A DNA stretch of 64,000 nucleotides, from the IMG/VR virus record IMGVR_UViG_3300004369_000008, positions 1-64,000 of that record; one strand, 5' to 3'. The stretch is from a virus. Numbering within the stretch: the stretch's first letter is position 1; every line of letters starts with the position of its first letter. The translations under genes and the position numbers were made by a program. Of the stretch, positions 1 to 8,213 are shown one piece after another. Below the pieces are notes generated by a model. It searched no databases. It was not told the origin of the DNA and saw only the letters and a program-made list of their open reading frames with translations.

Positions 1-2931
1 ATTTACAATCCATCAATCACTGGTGGAGTAGTTCTTGCTGGAAGTGCAAATTTTGGATTAGACCTTGATGAAGTTGGTGCTGGTGGTGTGGTAATTGCTG
101 GCACGACGACCTTCAAATCTGATGAAGTTGGTGCTGGTGGAGTTCTTGCTGGTGGAGTTGCTAATCAGAACTTCGTCTTCAATATCACTTCAACTGGTGG
201 AGCAGTTCTTAGCGGAACGACAACATTCACTTCTGATGATGTTGGATCAGGCGGCGTGGTTGTTTCTGGCCTCGCAACCAACAGACAGTTAAGTTCCGAT
301 TCAGCTTCGGGCGGTGTGGTTGTTTCCGGTGATGCAGATGAGAGCTTCATCTTCTTTAACGCCGCTTCGGGTGGTGCGGTTGCCGCTGGCCTAGCAAACA
401 TCTATGCAACATACAACCCTGACTTCGCTGGTTATGGAGCGGTTGCTGGTGGCGATTCAACGAGTCAATTCACAGGAAGCCAAGATGCAACAGGCGGCGT
501 AGTCACTGCTGGATCAGGTGAAGTTCAGGCCATTTACTTCATCACTTCCACTGGTGGTGGAGTTCTTGGTGGCACATCTGGCATTGGTTCAACAACTGGT
601 GATATCGATTCTACGGGCGGCGTAGTAATCGGTGGATCAGCAGACGAGTATGTCGTTTACAATCCATCAATCACTGGTGGAGCGGTTCTTGCCGGTACGA
701 CCACATTCAAAGTTGATGAGGTTGGTTCAGGTGGCGTGGTTCTTGCTGGTAATGCAGATGAAAGTTTCATCTTCTTTAACACCGCTTCTGGTGGTGCGGT
801 TGCTGCTGGTCTAGCAAACATCTATGCAACATACAATCCTGAATTCACTGGCTACGGCGTGGTTGTTGGCGGAACGGGCGAGGAGGAATTTACAGGCGAG
901 GAAGACGCAACTGGCGGTGTGATTGTTGCCGGAACAGGCACAGTTCAAGGCACTTATTTCATCACATCAACTGGTGGAGCGGTTGTCGGTGGCATTGGCC
1001 AAATTTCTGGTGAGGTTGACGAATTTGGATCAGGTGGTGTAATTGTTGGAGGAACAACAGCTACAATCTTCGTCTTCAACATCGAAGGATCAAGTGGTGT
1101 AATTGTCGGCGGCGATTCGACAACACAGTTTACAGGTAATGAAGATGCTACAAGTGGTGTAGTTATCGGCGGCGATTCGACAACACAGTTTACAGGTAAT
1201 GAAGATGCTACAAGTGGTGTAGTTATCGGCGGCGATTCAACTGTAAATGCGACATATAACATCTCCACAACTGGCGGCGTAGTCATTGCTGGCACAGGCG
1301 AGGAAGAGTTTACAGGTGAAGAAGACGCCACTGGCGGTATAGTTGGTGGTGGAACAGGAACAGCCCAAGGCATTTACTTCATCGCCTCAATTGGTGGAAC
1401 GATCCTTGGTGGTGACTCAACGAGCCAATTCACAGGAAGCCAAGACGCAACTGGTGGAGTGGTTGTTGGTGAATCGGGAGTAGAGCAGGCCATTTACAAC
1501 ATTGTTGCGAGTGGTGGAGCAGTTACAGGCGGAAGTGTATCGGCTGGGTCTGAAACAGACATCGATTCTACGGGCGGCGTGGTAATCAGTGGTACGTCTA
1601 CCAACGTCAAGATTTATCCTGAAGATGCTACAGGTGGTGTGGTTGGCGGTGGAGAAACATCTGCTGTTTACGACGAAACATCCACAGGTGGTGTAGTTGC
1701 TGGAGAAACAGCAAGCACATTCTTTGTCTTCAACATTGATGGATCGAGTGGCGTGGTTGTTGGCGGCAATGCTACTGCCAATCTGGTTGGCGGCGGATTC
1801 ATTATTGAAGGTGGGGTTGTTGTCGCTGGCGACTCTTCAACACAAGCAACTTACAACATTGACGCAACAGGCGGTGTGGTTGCAGGTGGAGACTCAACTG
1901 CATCCAAATCTTCTACAGATGATGCTACAGGCGGTGTGGTTGTAGATGGAACTGCCGTCGCAGAAAAAGCCACGGTTATTTTGGCTCTTGGAGGCGTGGT
2001 TGTCGGTGGCGATAGTCTCGATTCAATAGAAGTAAGTGAATCTGGATCAGGCGGTGTGGTTGTAAGCGGTGCTGGAAATGTAACCACCTCATCGGGTGGA
2101 GTGATTATCGATGGAACTGCTTCTTCGCAAGCAACCTATGAAATCGGAACATCGGGTGGAGTAGTTCTTGGTGGGCAAAACCAAGGCGATCTGACAGATT
2201 ACGAGTACACAGCAGAAGGAGGGATTGTTGTTTCTGGAGACGCCAAAGTCACAGGCATCAAAATGTTTGTGTATGAAGGCAGTGGCGAAATCTTCACAGG
2301 AGGAACAGCCGAAGATAAAACTGGACCAAGCCACATTGCTACGGGAGGAATCACCGTCGAAGGCGATGCAAACCTCACAGGAACAAAAGATTACATCGTT
2401 TCTGGTAAGGGTGGGATCAAGATGGGAACCAATACAACAATTGTATTCGTGCCATTTGCCACAGGCGGCATCAAAGCAGGCGGCTCGGCCTTGGTCAACT
2501 ACCTAGACTTGAGATATGAGGCCACTGGTGGAATTGTTGTATCTGGTGAAGTTGAAACACATGAGGTTTACCACTACACATGCACTCCAAAGGGATTAGT
2601 AATCATTGGTGGAACAACTGGAACGAAACACAACAGATACACTTACGAAGCATCTGGTGGTATCAAAGTCAGAGGTTCTGCTGACTTCCTCGGAGTGTTC
2701 TTTGACAGAGATTGTAAATTCGTTCATGGATTCAATTGCATTGTCAAAACACCCAATAAATACAGAGATTGCGTATTCCCATTGTACTTCTATGGAGAGT
2801 GTGCGGTATTGGATAGTTGTGAATCTGGAGTGCGTGGAGCAGTTCTTAGTGCAATTACAGCTTGTAGGCAGAAAGGACTGTTGCCAAACGTCAGAAAGAA
2901 ACCAAACAGAAAACCAGTGAGAAAAACTTAA
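1..2931 (+). CDS. Repetitive fibre/adhesin-like virion protein (5' end outside window)
   Basis: The frame is open from base 1, so the start lies outside the window; at least 976 codons are visible. Almost the whole protein is a degenerate repeat of about 20 residues with the core [ST]GGVVV.G followed by a variable Thr/Asp/Tyr-rich stretch, as expected for a beta-solenoid or beta-roll shaft. The last 80 or so residues break the pattern: they carry six cysteines and end in a basic Lys/Arg tail, suggesting a separate tip or attachment domain. There is no enzymatic motif. A tail fibre, whisker or surface-display role is inferred from the repeat architecture and the structural-type gene downstream. 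No family recognised. Confidence 0.6.
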   Translation: MYNPSITGGVVLAGSANFGLDLDEVGAGGVVIAGTTTFKSDEVGAGGVLAGGVANQNFVFNITSTGGAVLSGTTTFTSDDVGSGGVVVSGLATNRQLSSDSASGGVVVSGDADESFIFFNAASGGAVAAGLANIYATYNPDFAGYGAVAGGDSTSQFTGSQDATGGVVTAGSGEVQAIYFITSTGGGVLGGTSGIGSTTGDIDSTGGVVIGGSADEYVVYNPSITGGAVLAGTTTFKVDEVGSGGVVLAGNADESFIFFNTASGGAVAAGLANIYATYNPEFTGYGVVVGGTGEEEFTGEEDATGGVIVAGTGTVQGTYFITSTGGAVVGGIGQISGEVDEFGSGGVIVGGTTATIFVFNIEGSSGVIVGGDSTTQFTGNEDATSGVVIGGDSTTQFTGNEDATSGVVIGGDSTVNATYNISTTGGVVIAGTGEEEFTGEEDATGGIVGGGTGTAQGIYFIASIGGTILGGDSTSQFTGSQDATGGVVVGESGVEQAIYNIVASGGAVTGGSVSAGSETDIDSTGGVVISGTSTNVKIYPEDATGGVVGGGETSAVYDETSTGGVVAGETASTFFVFNIDGSSGVVVGGNATANLVGGGFIIEGGVVVAGDSSTQATYNIDATGGVVAGGDSTASKSSTDDATGGVVVDGTAVAEKATVILALGGVVVGGDSLDSIEVSESGSGGVVVSGAGNVTTSSGGVIIDGTASSQATYEIGTSGGVVLGGQNQGDLTDYEYTAEGGIVVSGDAKVTGIKMFVYEGSGEIFTGGTAEDKTGPSHIATGGITVEGDANLTGTKDYIVSGKGGIKMGTNTTIVFVPFATGGIKAGGSALVNYLDLRYEATGGIVVSGEVETHEVYHYTCTPKGLVIIGGTTGTKHNRYTYEASGGIKVRGSADFLGVFFDRDCKFVHGFNCIVKTPNKYRDCVFPLYFYGECAVLDSCESGVRGAVLSAITACRQKGLLPNVRKKPNRKPVRKT
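1106..1238 (+). repeat. 60-bp tandem repeat inside the fibre-like gene
   Basis: A 60-bp unit is repeated exactly about 2.2 times, adding 20 residues per copy in frame. It is the most recent-looking duplication in a gene built of older, diverged copies. A larger imperfect duplication with a 420-bp offset joins about 332-415 to 752-835. Confidence 0.85.
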
Positions 2932-3068
2932 TGACTGATACAAACAAAGAATTTCTTGCTGGCATTTGGGACAACCCTTCCGACAGCGAATACGCTGCTT
3001 ATGAAGAATTTAGGGATTGTAAACAACTCGCACTTGGGCAGTATCCTTTGAAAGTTCTTTGTAATTGA
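2931..3068 (+). CDS. Small ORF coupled to the fibre-like gene, possibly truncated
   Basis: A 45-residue frame starts MTDTNKEFLAGIWDNPSDSE and overlaps the fibre stop codon (TAATG), the kind of junction used for translational coupling. The first 30 residues are acidic and look coding. The last 15 overlap the 3' end of the opposing HTH gene and may be chance sequence, so this could be a gene cut short by arrival of that gene. No family recognised. Confidence 0.4.
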   Translation: MTDTNKEFLAGIWDNPSDSEYAAYEEFRDCKQLALGQYPLKVLCN

Positions 3069-3333
3069 TATTGTGGATGATCCTGCTAATTGTCGAAAAT
3101 GTTACACCGAACTCTTCTGCAAGTTCTTTTAGAGTGGCTCCTTCGGATCGCTTTTGTCTTATTTCGTGGGCCTTGTTCGCATCGAGCTTATTGCAGCCCA
3201 TGTTATTCTTTCGTTCAAGAATACCGTAATACTGCATCCATCTGGAAACAGTGCGTTCTGATACCTTGTATTTTTCGGCAGCCATTTGGCGGTCATTGAC
3301 GAAAGGTTCGAGTTTTTCTTTAGGTGGTCTCAT
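3010..3333 (-). CDS. Small double helix-turn-helix DNA-binding protein
   Basis: From the Met at 3333 the protein has 107 residues. It contains two HTH-like segments: one around DRQMAAEKYKVSERTVSRW and one around TLKELAEEFGVTFSTISRI. The gene at 34107-34460 has the same double-HTH plan. Such proteins resemble the DNA-binding modules of phage homing endonucleases without the nuclease part; a regulatory or homing-associated role is inferred. The frame is open to 3393, but the extra 20 residues are hydrophobic and look non-coding. No good Shine-Dalgarno precedes any candidate start. Confidence 0.6.
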   Translation of the reverse strand: MRPPKEKLEPFVNDRQMAAEKYKVSERTVSRWMQYYGILERKNNMGCNKLDANKAHEIRQKRSEGATLKELAEEFGVTFSTISRIIHNINYKELSKDTAQVRVVYNP

Positions 3334-3413
3334 GTCTAAAGTATAATAGATGTCAAAAATAAAATTCTCGTGCATAACTAAAAAGAACCCCATTTCTTAA
3401 GAGAGGTATTTAC

Positions 3414-3836
3414 ATGGCACTTGTAGTCCCAAATTTAGGTGAGCTTGAACTGTTGGATAAAATGCTTAAAGATGCTCTGTCAGTTGACGAGGATTACATC
3501 TTGAAGCTTTTCCACACAAACGTCACTCCAGATGAAAACTCTGCTGCTTCATCTTTCGTTGAAGCAACATTTACGAACTATGCAGCACAAACCCTTACTC
3601 GTACACTTTGGAACACAGCCGTCACAAACGGTTCAAACAAAGCTGAATCGTCTTACGGTTCTTCCGCTTTGTCTTGGACATGTGGCGCAACTGGCGACAC
3701 AATTTACGGTTACTGGGTTATCGGCGCAACTTCATCCACATGTCTATGGGCAGAAGCTTTTGCAACAGCCCGTGTACTTGCTTCTAGTGATGTTTTGAAC
3801 CTTACACCCAAGTTCACATTAAATTCGGAAAATTAA
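3414..3836 (+). CDS. Small structural-type protein, paralogue of the 34539 gene
   Basis: 140 residues, start supported by GAGGT upstream. The N-terminus MALVVPN is shared with the protein at 34539-34940 (MALVCPD), and both have the same size and a Ser/Thr/Ala/Tyr-rich beta-type C-terminal half. Composition and its place next to the fibre-like gene suggest a virion protein, perhaps fibre-associated. No enzymatic motif. The protein ends LNSEN, the same five residues that end the HNH protein immediately downstream, which may be chance. Confidence 0.6.
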   Translation: MALVVPNLGELELLDKMLKDALSVDEDYILKLFHTNVTPDENSAASSFVEATFTNYAAQTLTRTLWNTAVTNGSNKAESSYGSSALSWTCGATGDTIYGYWVIGATSSTCLWAEAFATARVLASSDVLNLTPKFTLNSEN

Positions 3837-3857
3837 AGTATTTTTCGGAGTTGAAAG

Positions 3858-3900
3858 AAAAGTCCTCTTTTGTTACTCTAGTAGTATCAAGGAGGATTTT
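3858..3900 (+). promoter_or_regulatory. Hairpin enclosing the HNH gene's ribosome-binding site
   Basis: Bases 3858-3870 (AAAAGTCCTCTTT) pair with 3889-3900 (AAGGAGGATTTT) through 11 pairs, including one G-U, with one bulged G. The downstream arm contains the AAGGAGG Shine-Dalgarno of the gene starting at 3904, so a full-length transcript would mask it. Confidence 0.6.
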
Positions 3901-3903
3901 TCT

Positions 3904-4761
3904 ATGCGCATTAAAGAATGCAAAAATTGCAAAATGGAGTTTGCTCCAAATGGAAATCAAGTTCATTGTTCTGTCGAGTGTCGAACTGAATTTTTCAGAA
4001 AGCGAGAAAAAGAGCAGAAGGCTAAGAAGGCGTCTGAAGCCAGAACATCAAGTCTCAAGACCTGTGAGTATTGTAACAGCGAGTTCATCTCCAGATTTTA
4101 CAATACAAACAGACAAAGATTCTGCTCTCAACAATGCAAATCAGATTTCCACAAAGACAACAAGACAAAAAGTTTGAAGGGTGAAGCTGATCTTTCACCT
4201 CGGAAATGCCAACATTGTGACAAAGAATTTATACCCAAATTTAACTCAAATCATCAACGACAATTGTTCTGCAAATCTCTCTGCAAAAAGGAATTTCATA
4301 AAGAGCAGACGAGAATTAAGACAGAAGAAGAGCGTGCCAATACAATCAAGATGTGCCCCATCTGTGACAAAGAGTTTTCACCCAAGAAAACGATGAAGCA
4401 AATCTACTGTACGAGGAAGTGTGCCAACTCAATTCAAAAAAGAGTTTACGGCATGATGAGAAACTGTTACAATCTCACCAATTCCACTAAGGCCGATCAT
4501 GCACATGAGGTATTAGGTTATTCTCCGAGTGATTTACTGGAGTATCTGGAGAAGTTCCCTCAGTGGAAGAGCTTAAGAAACCAGAAGTGGCATCTCGACC
4601 ACAAGTTCCCGATCATTGCTTTTGTGCGTAAAGGGATCGCTGATATCTCATTGATCTGTAGATTGGACAACTTGCAGCCATTGGCGGGAAGTGTGAACTG
4701 CAAGAAGAGTGACATATACGACGAAGAGTTGTTTGAGGAGTGGCTCAATAGCGAAAACTAA
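3904..4761 (+). CDS. HNH endonuclease with four Cys zinc-binding motifs (homing-type)
   Basis: 285 residues. Four CxxC...CxxxC-type treble-clef/zinc-ribbon units span residues 5-165 (CKNC, CEYC, CQHC, CPIC, each with a second Cys pair). The C-terminus holds the HNH-like core WHLDHKFPI, then N.LQPL and N..K. The last 80 residues match the C-terminus of the HNH protein at 27915-28691 (LGYSPSDL/LGYGPKEL, WH.DH), so the two are paralogues with different zinc-finger fronts. Freestanding genes of this kind in T4-like phages are usually mobile homing endonucleases. Strong SD (AAGGAGG), but masked by a hairpin. Confidence 0.85.
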   Translation: MRIKECKNCKMEFAPNGNQVHCSVECRTEFFRKREKEQKAKKASEARTSSLKTCEYCNSEFISRFYNTNRQRFCSQQCKSDFHKDNKTKSLKGEADLSPRKCQHCDKEFIPKFNSNHQRQLFCKSLCKKEFHKEQTRIKTEEERANTIKMCPICDKEFSPKKTMKQIYCTRKCANSIQKRVYGMMRNCYNLTNSTKADHAHEVLGYSPSDLLEYLEKFPQWKSLRNQKWHLDHKFPIIAFVRKGIADISLICRLDNLQPLAGSVNCKKSDIYDEELFEEWLNSEN

Positions 4762-4789
4762 TCTGTGATTTTTCACTAGATTGCGATAT

Positions 4790-4826
4790 AATAAGTCTTG
4801 ATTGGGCAAACCAATCAAGGCTTATT
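4790..4826. terminator. Long perfect hairpin between HNH gene and 4848 gene
   Basis: AATAAG-T-CTTGATTGG (4790-4805), loop GCAAA, then CCAATCAAG-G-CTTATT (4811-4826): 16 pairs including one G-U. It lacks a long T tract, so it may be a weak terminator, an RNA-processing site or an attenuator. GATATAAT just before it resembles a -10 element. Confidence 0.5.
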
Positions 4827-4847
4827 TCGTTTCATGGAGGAATACAG

Positions 4848-5717
4848 ATGAAATTAAGACCCTTCCTCGTTGCTGCCACTGTGTTTTTGACAGGATTCAT
4901 GTGTTTCACCATCTGGTATAAGATTGTAAATGTTGGCGAGCCTCCGGTGTCAAAGATTGACGAGAAGATACATGTGCAAACCGAACCAATTGAGACACAA
5001 CCCAAACCAGTCGTTCCCGAATTGGTTCTAAAGCTGAACCAGAAGAACTCTCAAATCCATTCTTTAAGATGCGAAAACATGGATGTCAAGGTTTGGCAAG
5101 ATGGTATGCGTGTTCATCTTTCAGGCGAAGTGTATTACGAGAAACCCTTAAAGTTTCGGATGTTTATTAGTTCTATTTTTGGAAAAGAACTTGATCTAGG
5201 CGCAAATGAAGAGGTGTTTTGGTATTGGTCTCGGCGAAATAAACGAGAGGGGCTGTTCTATGCCAGATATGAGGATTTCTTCAATACTCGTCTGAAAACT
5301 CCCTTTGGCCCTGTGTTTTTGCGTGCATCCTTTGGGGTTGACGAGCTTCCCACAGAGAATGCAAAATTTGTAGAGGACGAAAAGGGTGTCTTGGTCGTGG
5401 TTCAAAGTAAGAACTCGATGGGAAAATCAGTCAACAAATACACATTCATCAATAAGCAGACCGAACTTATCGAAGGATATCTGATTTCTTATGAGGATGG
5501 TAAGAAATCTGCGTCAGCCGAGATTATGGAACATGAGAATGGACTACCCAAGAAAATTCTGTTCACATACTACGAAGAAGACCAGATCATGCAACTTGAG
5601 TTAAGCAACATTCAAATGAATGCGTCAATTGACGGGAAGATGTGGCAAATACCTTCAATCCAACCTCAGATCAATATGGGCGAACAAGCTGGTGCGGCAG
5701 TTCAATATGATGAATGA
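4848..5717 (+). CDS. Membrane-anchored LolA/LolB-like protein of unknown function
   Basis: 289 residues with an N-terminal hydrophobic segment (residues 7-24) that is either a signal anchor or signal peptide, followed by a Pro/Glu-rich linker and a soluble beta-rich domain. The pattern SLRCENMDVKVW then EKPLKFRMFISSIFGKELDL resembles bacterial LolA/LolB-type or DUF4292-type lipoprotein-handling proteins; this is a low-certainty resemblance. SD (GGAGG) lies upstream. Its stop overlaps the start of the next gene (ATGA), so the two are probably co-translated. An envelope-facing role in the infected cell is inferred. Confidence 0.6.
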   Translation: MKLRPFLVAATVFLTGFMCFTIWYKIVNVGEPPVSKIDEKIHVQTEPIETQPKPVVPELVLKLNQKNSQIHSLRCENMDVKVWQDGMRVHLSGEVYYEKPLKFRMFISSIFGKELDLGANEEVFWYWSRRNKREGLFYARYEDFFNTRLKTPFGPVFLRASFGVDELPTENAKFVEDEKGVLVVVQSKNSMGKSVNKYTFINKQTELIEGYLISYEDGKKSASAEIMEHENGLPKKILFTYYEEDQIMQLELSNIQMNASIDGKMWQIPSIQPQINMGEQAGAAVQYDE

Positions 5718-7864
5718 ATTCCATAGATAAAGGCATGAGATTCAGAGACTTCCTAGAAACACGTCAGGAATTGGCGACTGCTTTCAAAAATAAACTGCAT
5801 GGAGTGCCACAAGACCCACACCATCATCCAGAAGGTGATGTGTTGATTCACACACGCCTTGTGAGAAAAGCTGTTCCAAAAGCCATCCAAGAGTTGAAAG
5901 CCGTACAAGCCGGTGAACTGAGAGATGTATTGGCCAACATAGATTTCTCACTCTCTACTGAAGAAGAGAAGATCATTGCCATGGCTACATGGGTACATGA
6001 CATTGGCAAACAAACAGCAACAACAATTGGCGGAAATCCATGGCGAGGTGGCGGCGATGGAAAAATACAAGCCATCGGCCATCAGGATCAGAAGCACTAC
6101 TTGCCTCAGTTGCGGGATTTGGAAGGACTTGCGCCAGATGAAACCAAGCAGCTTTACCATCAGAATGCCGATCTCATCAACTGGTTGATAGAACATCACA
6201 TGGATTTCGCTTCTGGACAGGGTTTCTCAAAGCGATTTGTGGCCGAAAACTTCGATGGTGGAGTTATCAAGCCCAGTCATCGCATGAAGCTCTTGCTGAT
6301 TCTCATGTGGTCCGATAAAATGGGCCGCAGACCAGAAGAGACTATCGCCCAATCCGTTCAGAAGAATGCAAGAAACCTTCGTCAATCTTCTGAGACAGGA
6401 CAGAAGAGGGCTGCGAACATTTCTCGCCAGTCTGTGTCCTTTGAAGGTGGGCCAGAGCAATTTGCCCAGTTGCTTAAGAACCGTAGTATGGCTGCGAATC
6501 AGAGATTCAAGGCTTTACAAGGCAAGTTCCCACACTTGTCAGATGATGAAATTAGAGGTCTGACCGAGAGTGCTGAAGTGAATCCAACAATTGTAAAATC
6601 CGAAATTCACATTCCAGAGGAATGCAGCATCGTTGCCCGTGCCCTAACTCAAAGCGGGGGAGCGGAGGTCTATGCTGTGGGCGGATCGGTACGAGATCAC
6701 TTGTTTGGGAAAGAACCCAAGGACTTCGATCTTACCTGCAATCTTTCCGAGCAGGAAATTGTTGATCGCCTGCGCAAAGCTGGATTGAAAGTGGCTGAAA
6801 AGGAATCAGATACCTTCGGTGTGGTTTTTGTTCACGTCACAGATGGACAAGAACCCATCGAGGTAGCTCCTTTCCGTACCGATGTTGGCGTAGCTGACGG
6901 TCGAAGACCTGATGAAGTTAAGTTTGGTGTTCCTATTGAACAAGATGCGCTCCGTCGTGACTTCACGATGAATAGTCTTTACTACGACTTCGGCTTTGGT
7001 CGCTTCGGCGATGGATCGATCATTGATTTCAACCCCGGTGGGCAAGGTGTAAAAGACATCAAAGATGGAGTGGTACGTCCCGTAGGCGATCCCAATGACC
7101 GCTTTCGTGAAGACCGCTTTCGCATCTTGCGTTTGATGCGATTTTTCGCACGATACAACGCCGGTGACATCACTCAGTTTCTCGACGAGCAAACCAAACA
7201 GGCCATCCAGAAATATGGTGATCTCAGAAGTCCCATGGAAGGACTGGAACCTATCAGTGATGAGCGTATTGAGAGTGAATTTGTTGCTGGTTTGAAGCAA
7301 TCACAAAACACTTCCGAATTCCTGAAGAACTATGTTCGTCTGGGATTATTGGAGACGGTGTTTCCACGTCTCCATGTGGACATTCAAGGAATTGACCGAT
7401 TGGACAATAGCAAGAATGTCAATGTGATTTTGGCGTGGTTGCTTCGTCAGAATGGCAACGTTGGCGCTGCATTGAACAAATTGAAATACCCCAACGAAAT
7501 CAGTGATCCTGTTCAGTTCTTGGTCGAGTCGTTGAAGTTCGGTGCGGACAATGTGTTTGCAATGGTCAAGAGACGTGATCGCAATGCAGAAATGTCTGCT
7601 GGTCTCAAACGTGACCTACAGGAATTTGCACGAGTGGCCGGTGATCCAGAATTGACATCCCGCCTCACACACTTGTCACAATACGACATGCCAGTTGTCA
7701 GCGGTCAAGAATTGATGGCCAAAGGTCTCAAGGGAAAAGAGATTGGCGACGAACAACGTCGTCAAGCAACCGATCATTACAGCAGTTCATTCACTGACTT
7801 TTTGAAAGGTCAAAATGATCCGCTTAGTCCAAATGATCCAAAACAAAAAACCTCCGGTGTTTGA
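5714..7864 (+). CDS. HD-domain / CCA-adding-type nucleotidyltransferase fusion
   Basis: 716 residues. Residues 35-205 form an HD phosphohydrolase-type domain (H46, HD at 95-96, HH at 161-162, D201). Residues 300-560 form a class II tRNA nucleotidyltransferase / poly(A) polymerase domain: GGSVRD (323-328), catalytic DFD (337-339), RRDFTMNSL (414-422), EDRFRILR (466-473). In bacterial CCA enzymes carrying an HD domain, the HD lies C-terminal; here it is N-terminal. Probable role: 3'-end repair or modification of tRNA, with the HD domain removing phosphates. A second Met at 5735 would give MRFRDFLETRQ, which resembles a T4 capsid-targeting peptide. Translationally coupled to the upstream gene. 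Confidence 0.85.
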   Translation: MNSIDKGMRFRDFLETRQELATAFKNKLHGVPQDPHHHPEGDVLIHTRLVRKAVPKAIQELKAVQAGELRDVLANIDFSLSTEEEKIIAMATWVHDIGKQTATTIGGNPWRGGGDGKIQAIGHQDQKHYLPQLRDLEGLAPDETKQLYHQNADLINWLIEHHMDFASGQGFSKRFVAENFDGGVIKPSHRMKLLLILMWSDKMGRRPEETIAQSVQKNARNLRQSSETGQKRAANISRQSVSFEGGPEQFAQLLKNRSMAANQRFKALQGKFPHLSDDEIRGLTESAEVNPTIVKSEIHIPEECSIVARALTQSGGAEVYAVGGSVRDHLFGKEPKDFDLTCNLSEQEIVDRLRKAGLKVAEKESDTFGVVFVHVTDGQEPIEVAPFRTDVGVADGRRPDEVKFGVPIEQDALRRDFTMNSLYYDFGFGRFGDGSIIDFNPGGQGVKDIKDGVVRPVGDPNDRFREDRFRILRLMRFFARYNAGDITQFLDEQTKQAIQKYGDLRSPMEGLEPISDERIESEFVAGLKQSQNTSEFLKNYVRLGLLETVFPRLHVDIQGIDRLDNSKNVNVILAWLLRQNGNVGAALNKLKYPNEISDPVQFLVESLKFGADNVFAMVKRRDRNAEMSAGLKRDLQEFARVAGDPELTSRLTHLSQYDMPVVSGQELMAKGLKGKEIGDEQRRQATDHYSSSFTDFLKGQNDPLSPNDPKQKTSGV

Positions 7865-7877
7865 CACGGAGGTTTTT
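7849..7877 (+). terminator. Rho-independent terminator overlapping the gene end
   Basis: AACCTCCGGTGT (7849-7860) pairs with ACACGGAGGTT (7864-7874), with one bulged G, followed by a run of Ts. The upstream gene's TGA stop (7862-7864) sits in the loop. Confidence 0.85.
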
Positions 7878-7890
7878 CATACGTTGAGTT

Positions 7891-8124
7891 TTACTTACCC
7901 AGTCGCCTCTTGATTGCATCTCTTCTGAGTTTTTCGATTCGACGACGATCTTCGTCGAGTCTTTTGGGCGCTGCTGCGCCCGTTGTCTGTTGAACTCCTA
8001 AAGCCCGAAGTTGTGCTGGAGTGGCACCGGCAGCACTCTGTCCCACAATCGATCTTGGGCCAACAGATGGTCTCAATTCCCTTCTACGAGGCATTGAGCT
8101 TCTTCTTCCTCCACATCCACACAT
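7891..8124 (-). CDS. Small basic Arg-rich protein, unknown
   Basis: 77 residues starting MCGCGGRRSSMPRRRELRPS and ending in an Arg/Lys-rich helix. Good SD (GGGAGGA) and a TATATAAGA element 29 bases upstream. The CxC front could bind a metal and the basic tail could bind nucleic acid; both are inferences. No family recognised. Confidence 0.6.
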   Translation of the reverse strand: MCGCGGRRSSMPRRRELRPSVGPRSIVGQSAAGATPAQLRALGVQQTTGAAAPKRLDEDRRRIEKLRRDAIKRRLGK

Positions 8125-8152
8125 AAACGGTCCTCCCTTAAACTCTGGACTC

Positions 8153-8161
8153 TCTTATATA
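8153..8161 (-). promoter_or_regulatory. TATATAAGA late-promoter-like element
   Basis: Exact 9-mer TATATAAGA upstream of the gene starting at 8124. The same 9-mer occurs before genes at 27911, 34539 and 35769. It resembles the T4 late-promoter core TATAAATA, and a gp55-type sigma is encoded at 42949-43524. Confidence 0.5.
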
Positions 8162-8213
8162 TCCTGAATTGATTTGATTTATCCGACACTAATTTATGTG
8201 GAAGGAGTATCAA

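Noticed and set aside
954-1373. 139-codon antisense frame in the fibre-like gene
   Set aside because: Pro/Val/Thr low-complexity mirror of the Gly/Val/Thr repeat; no start signal.
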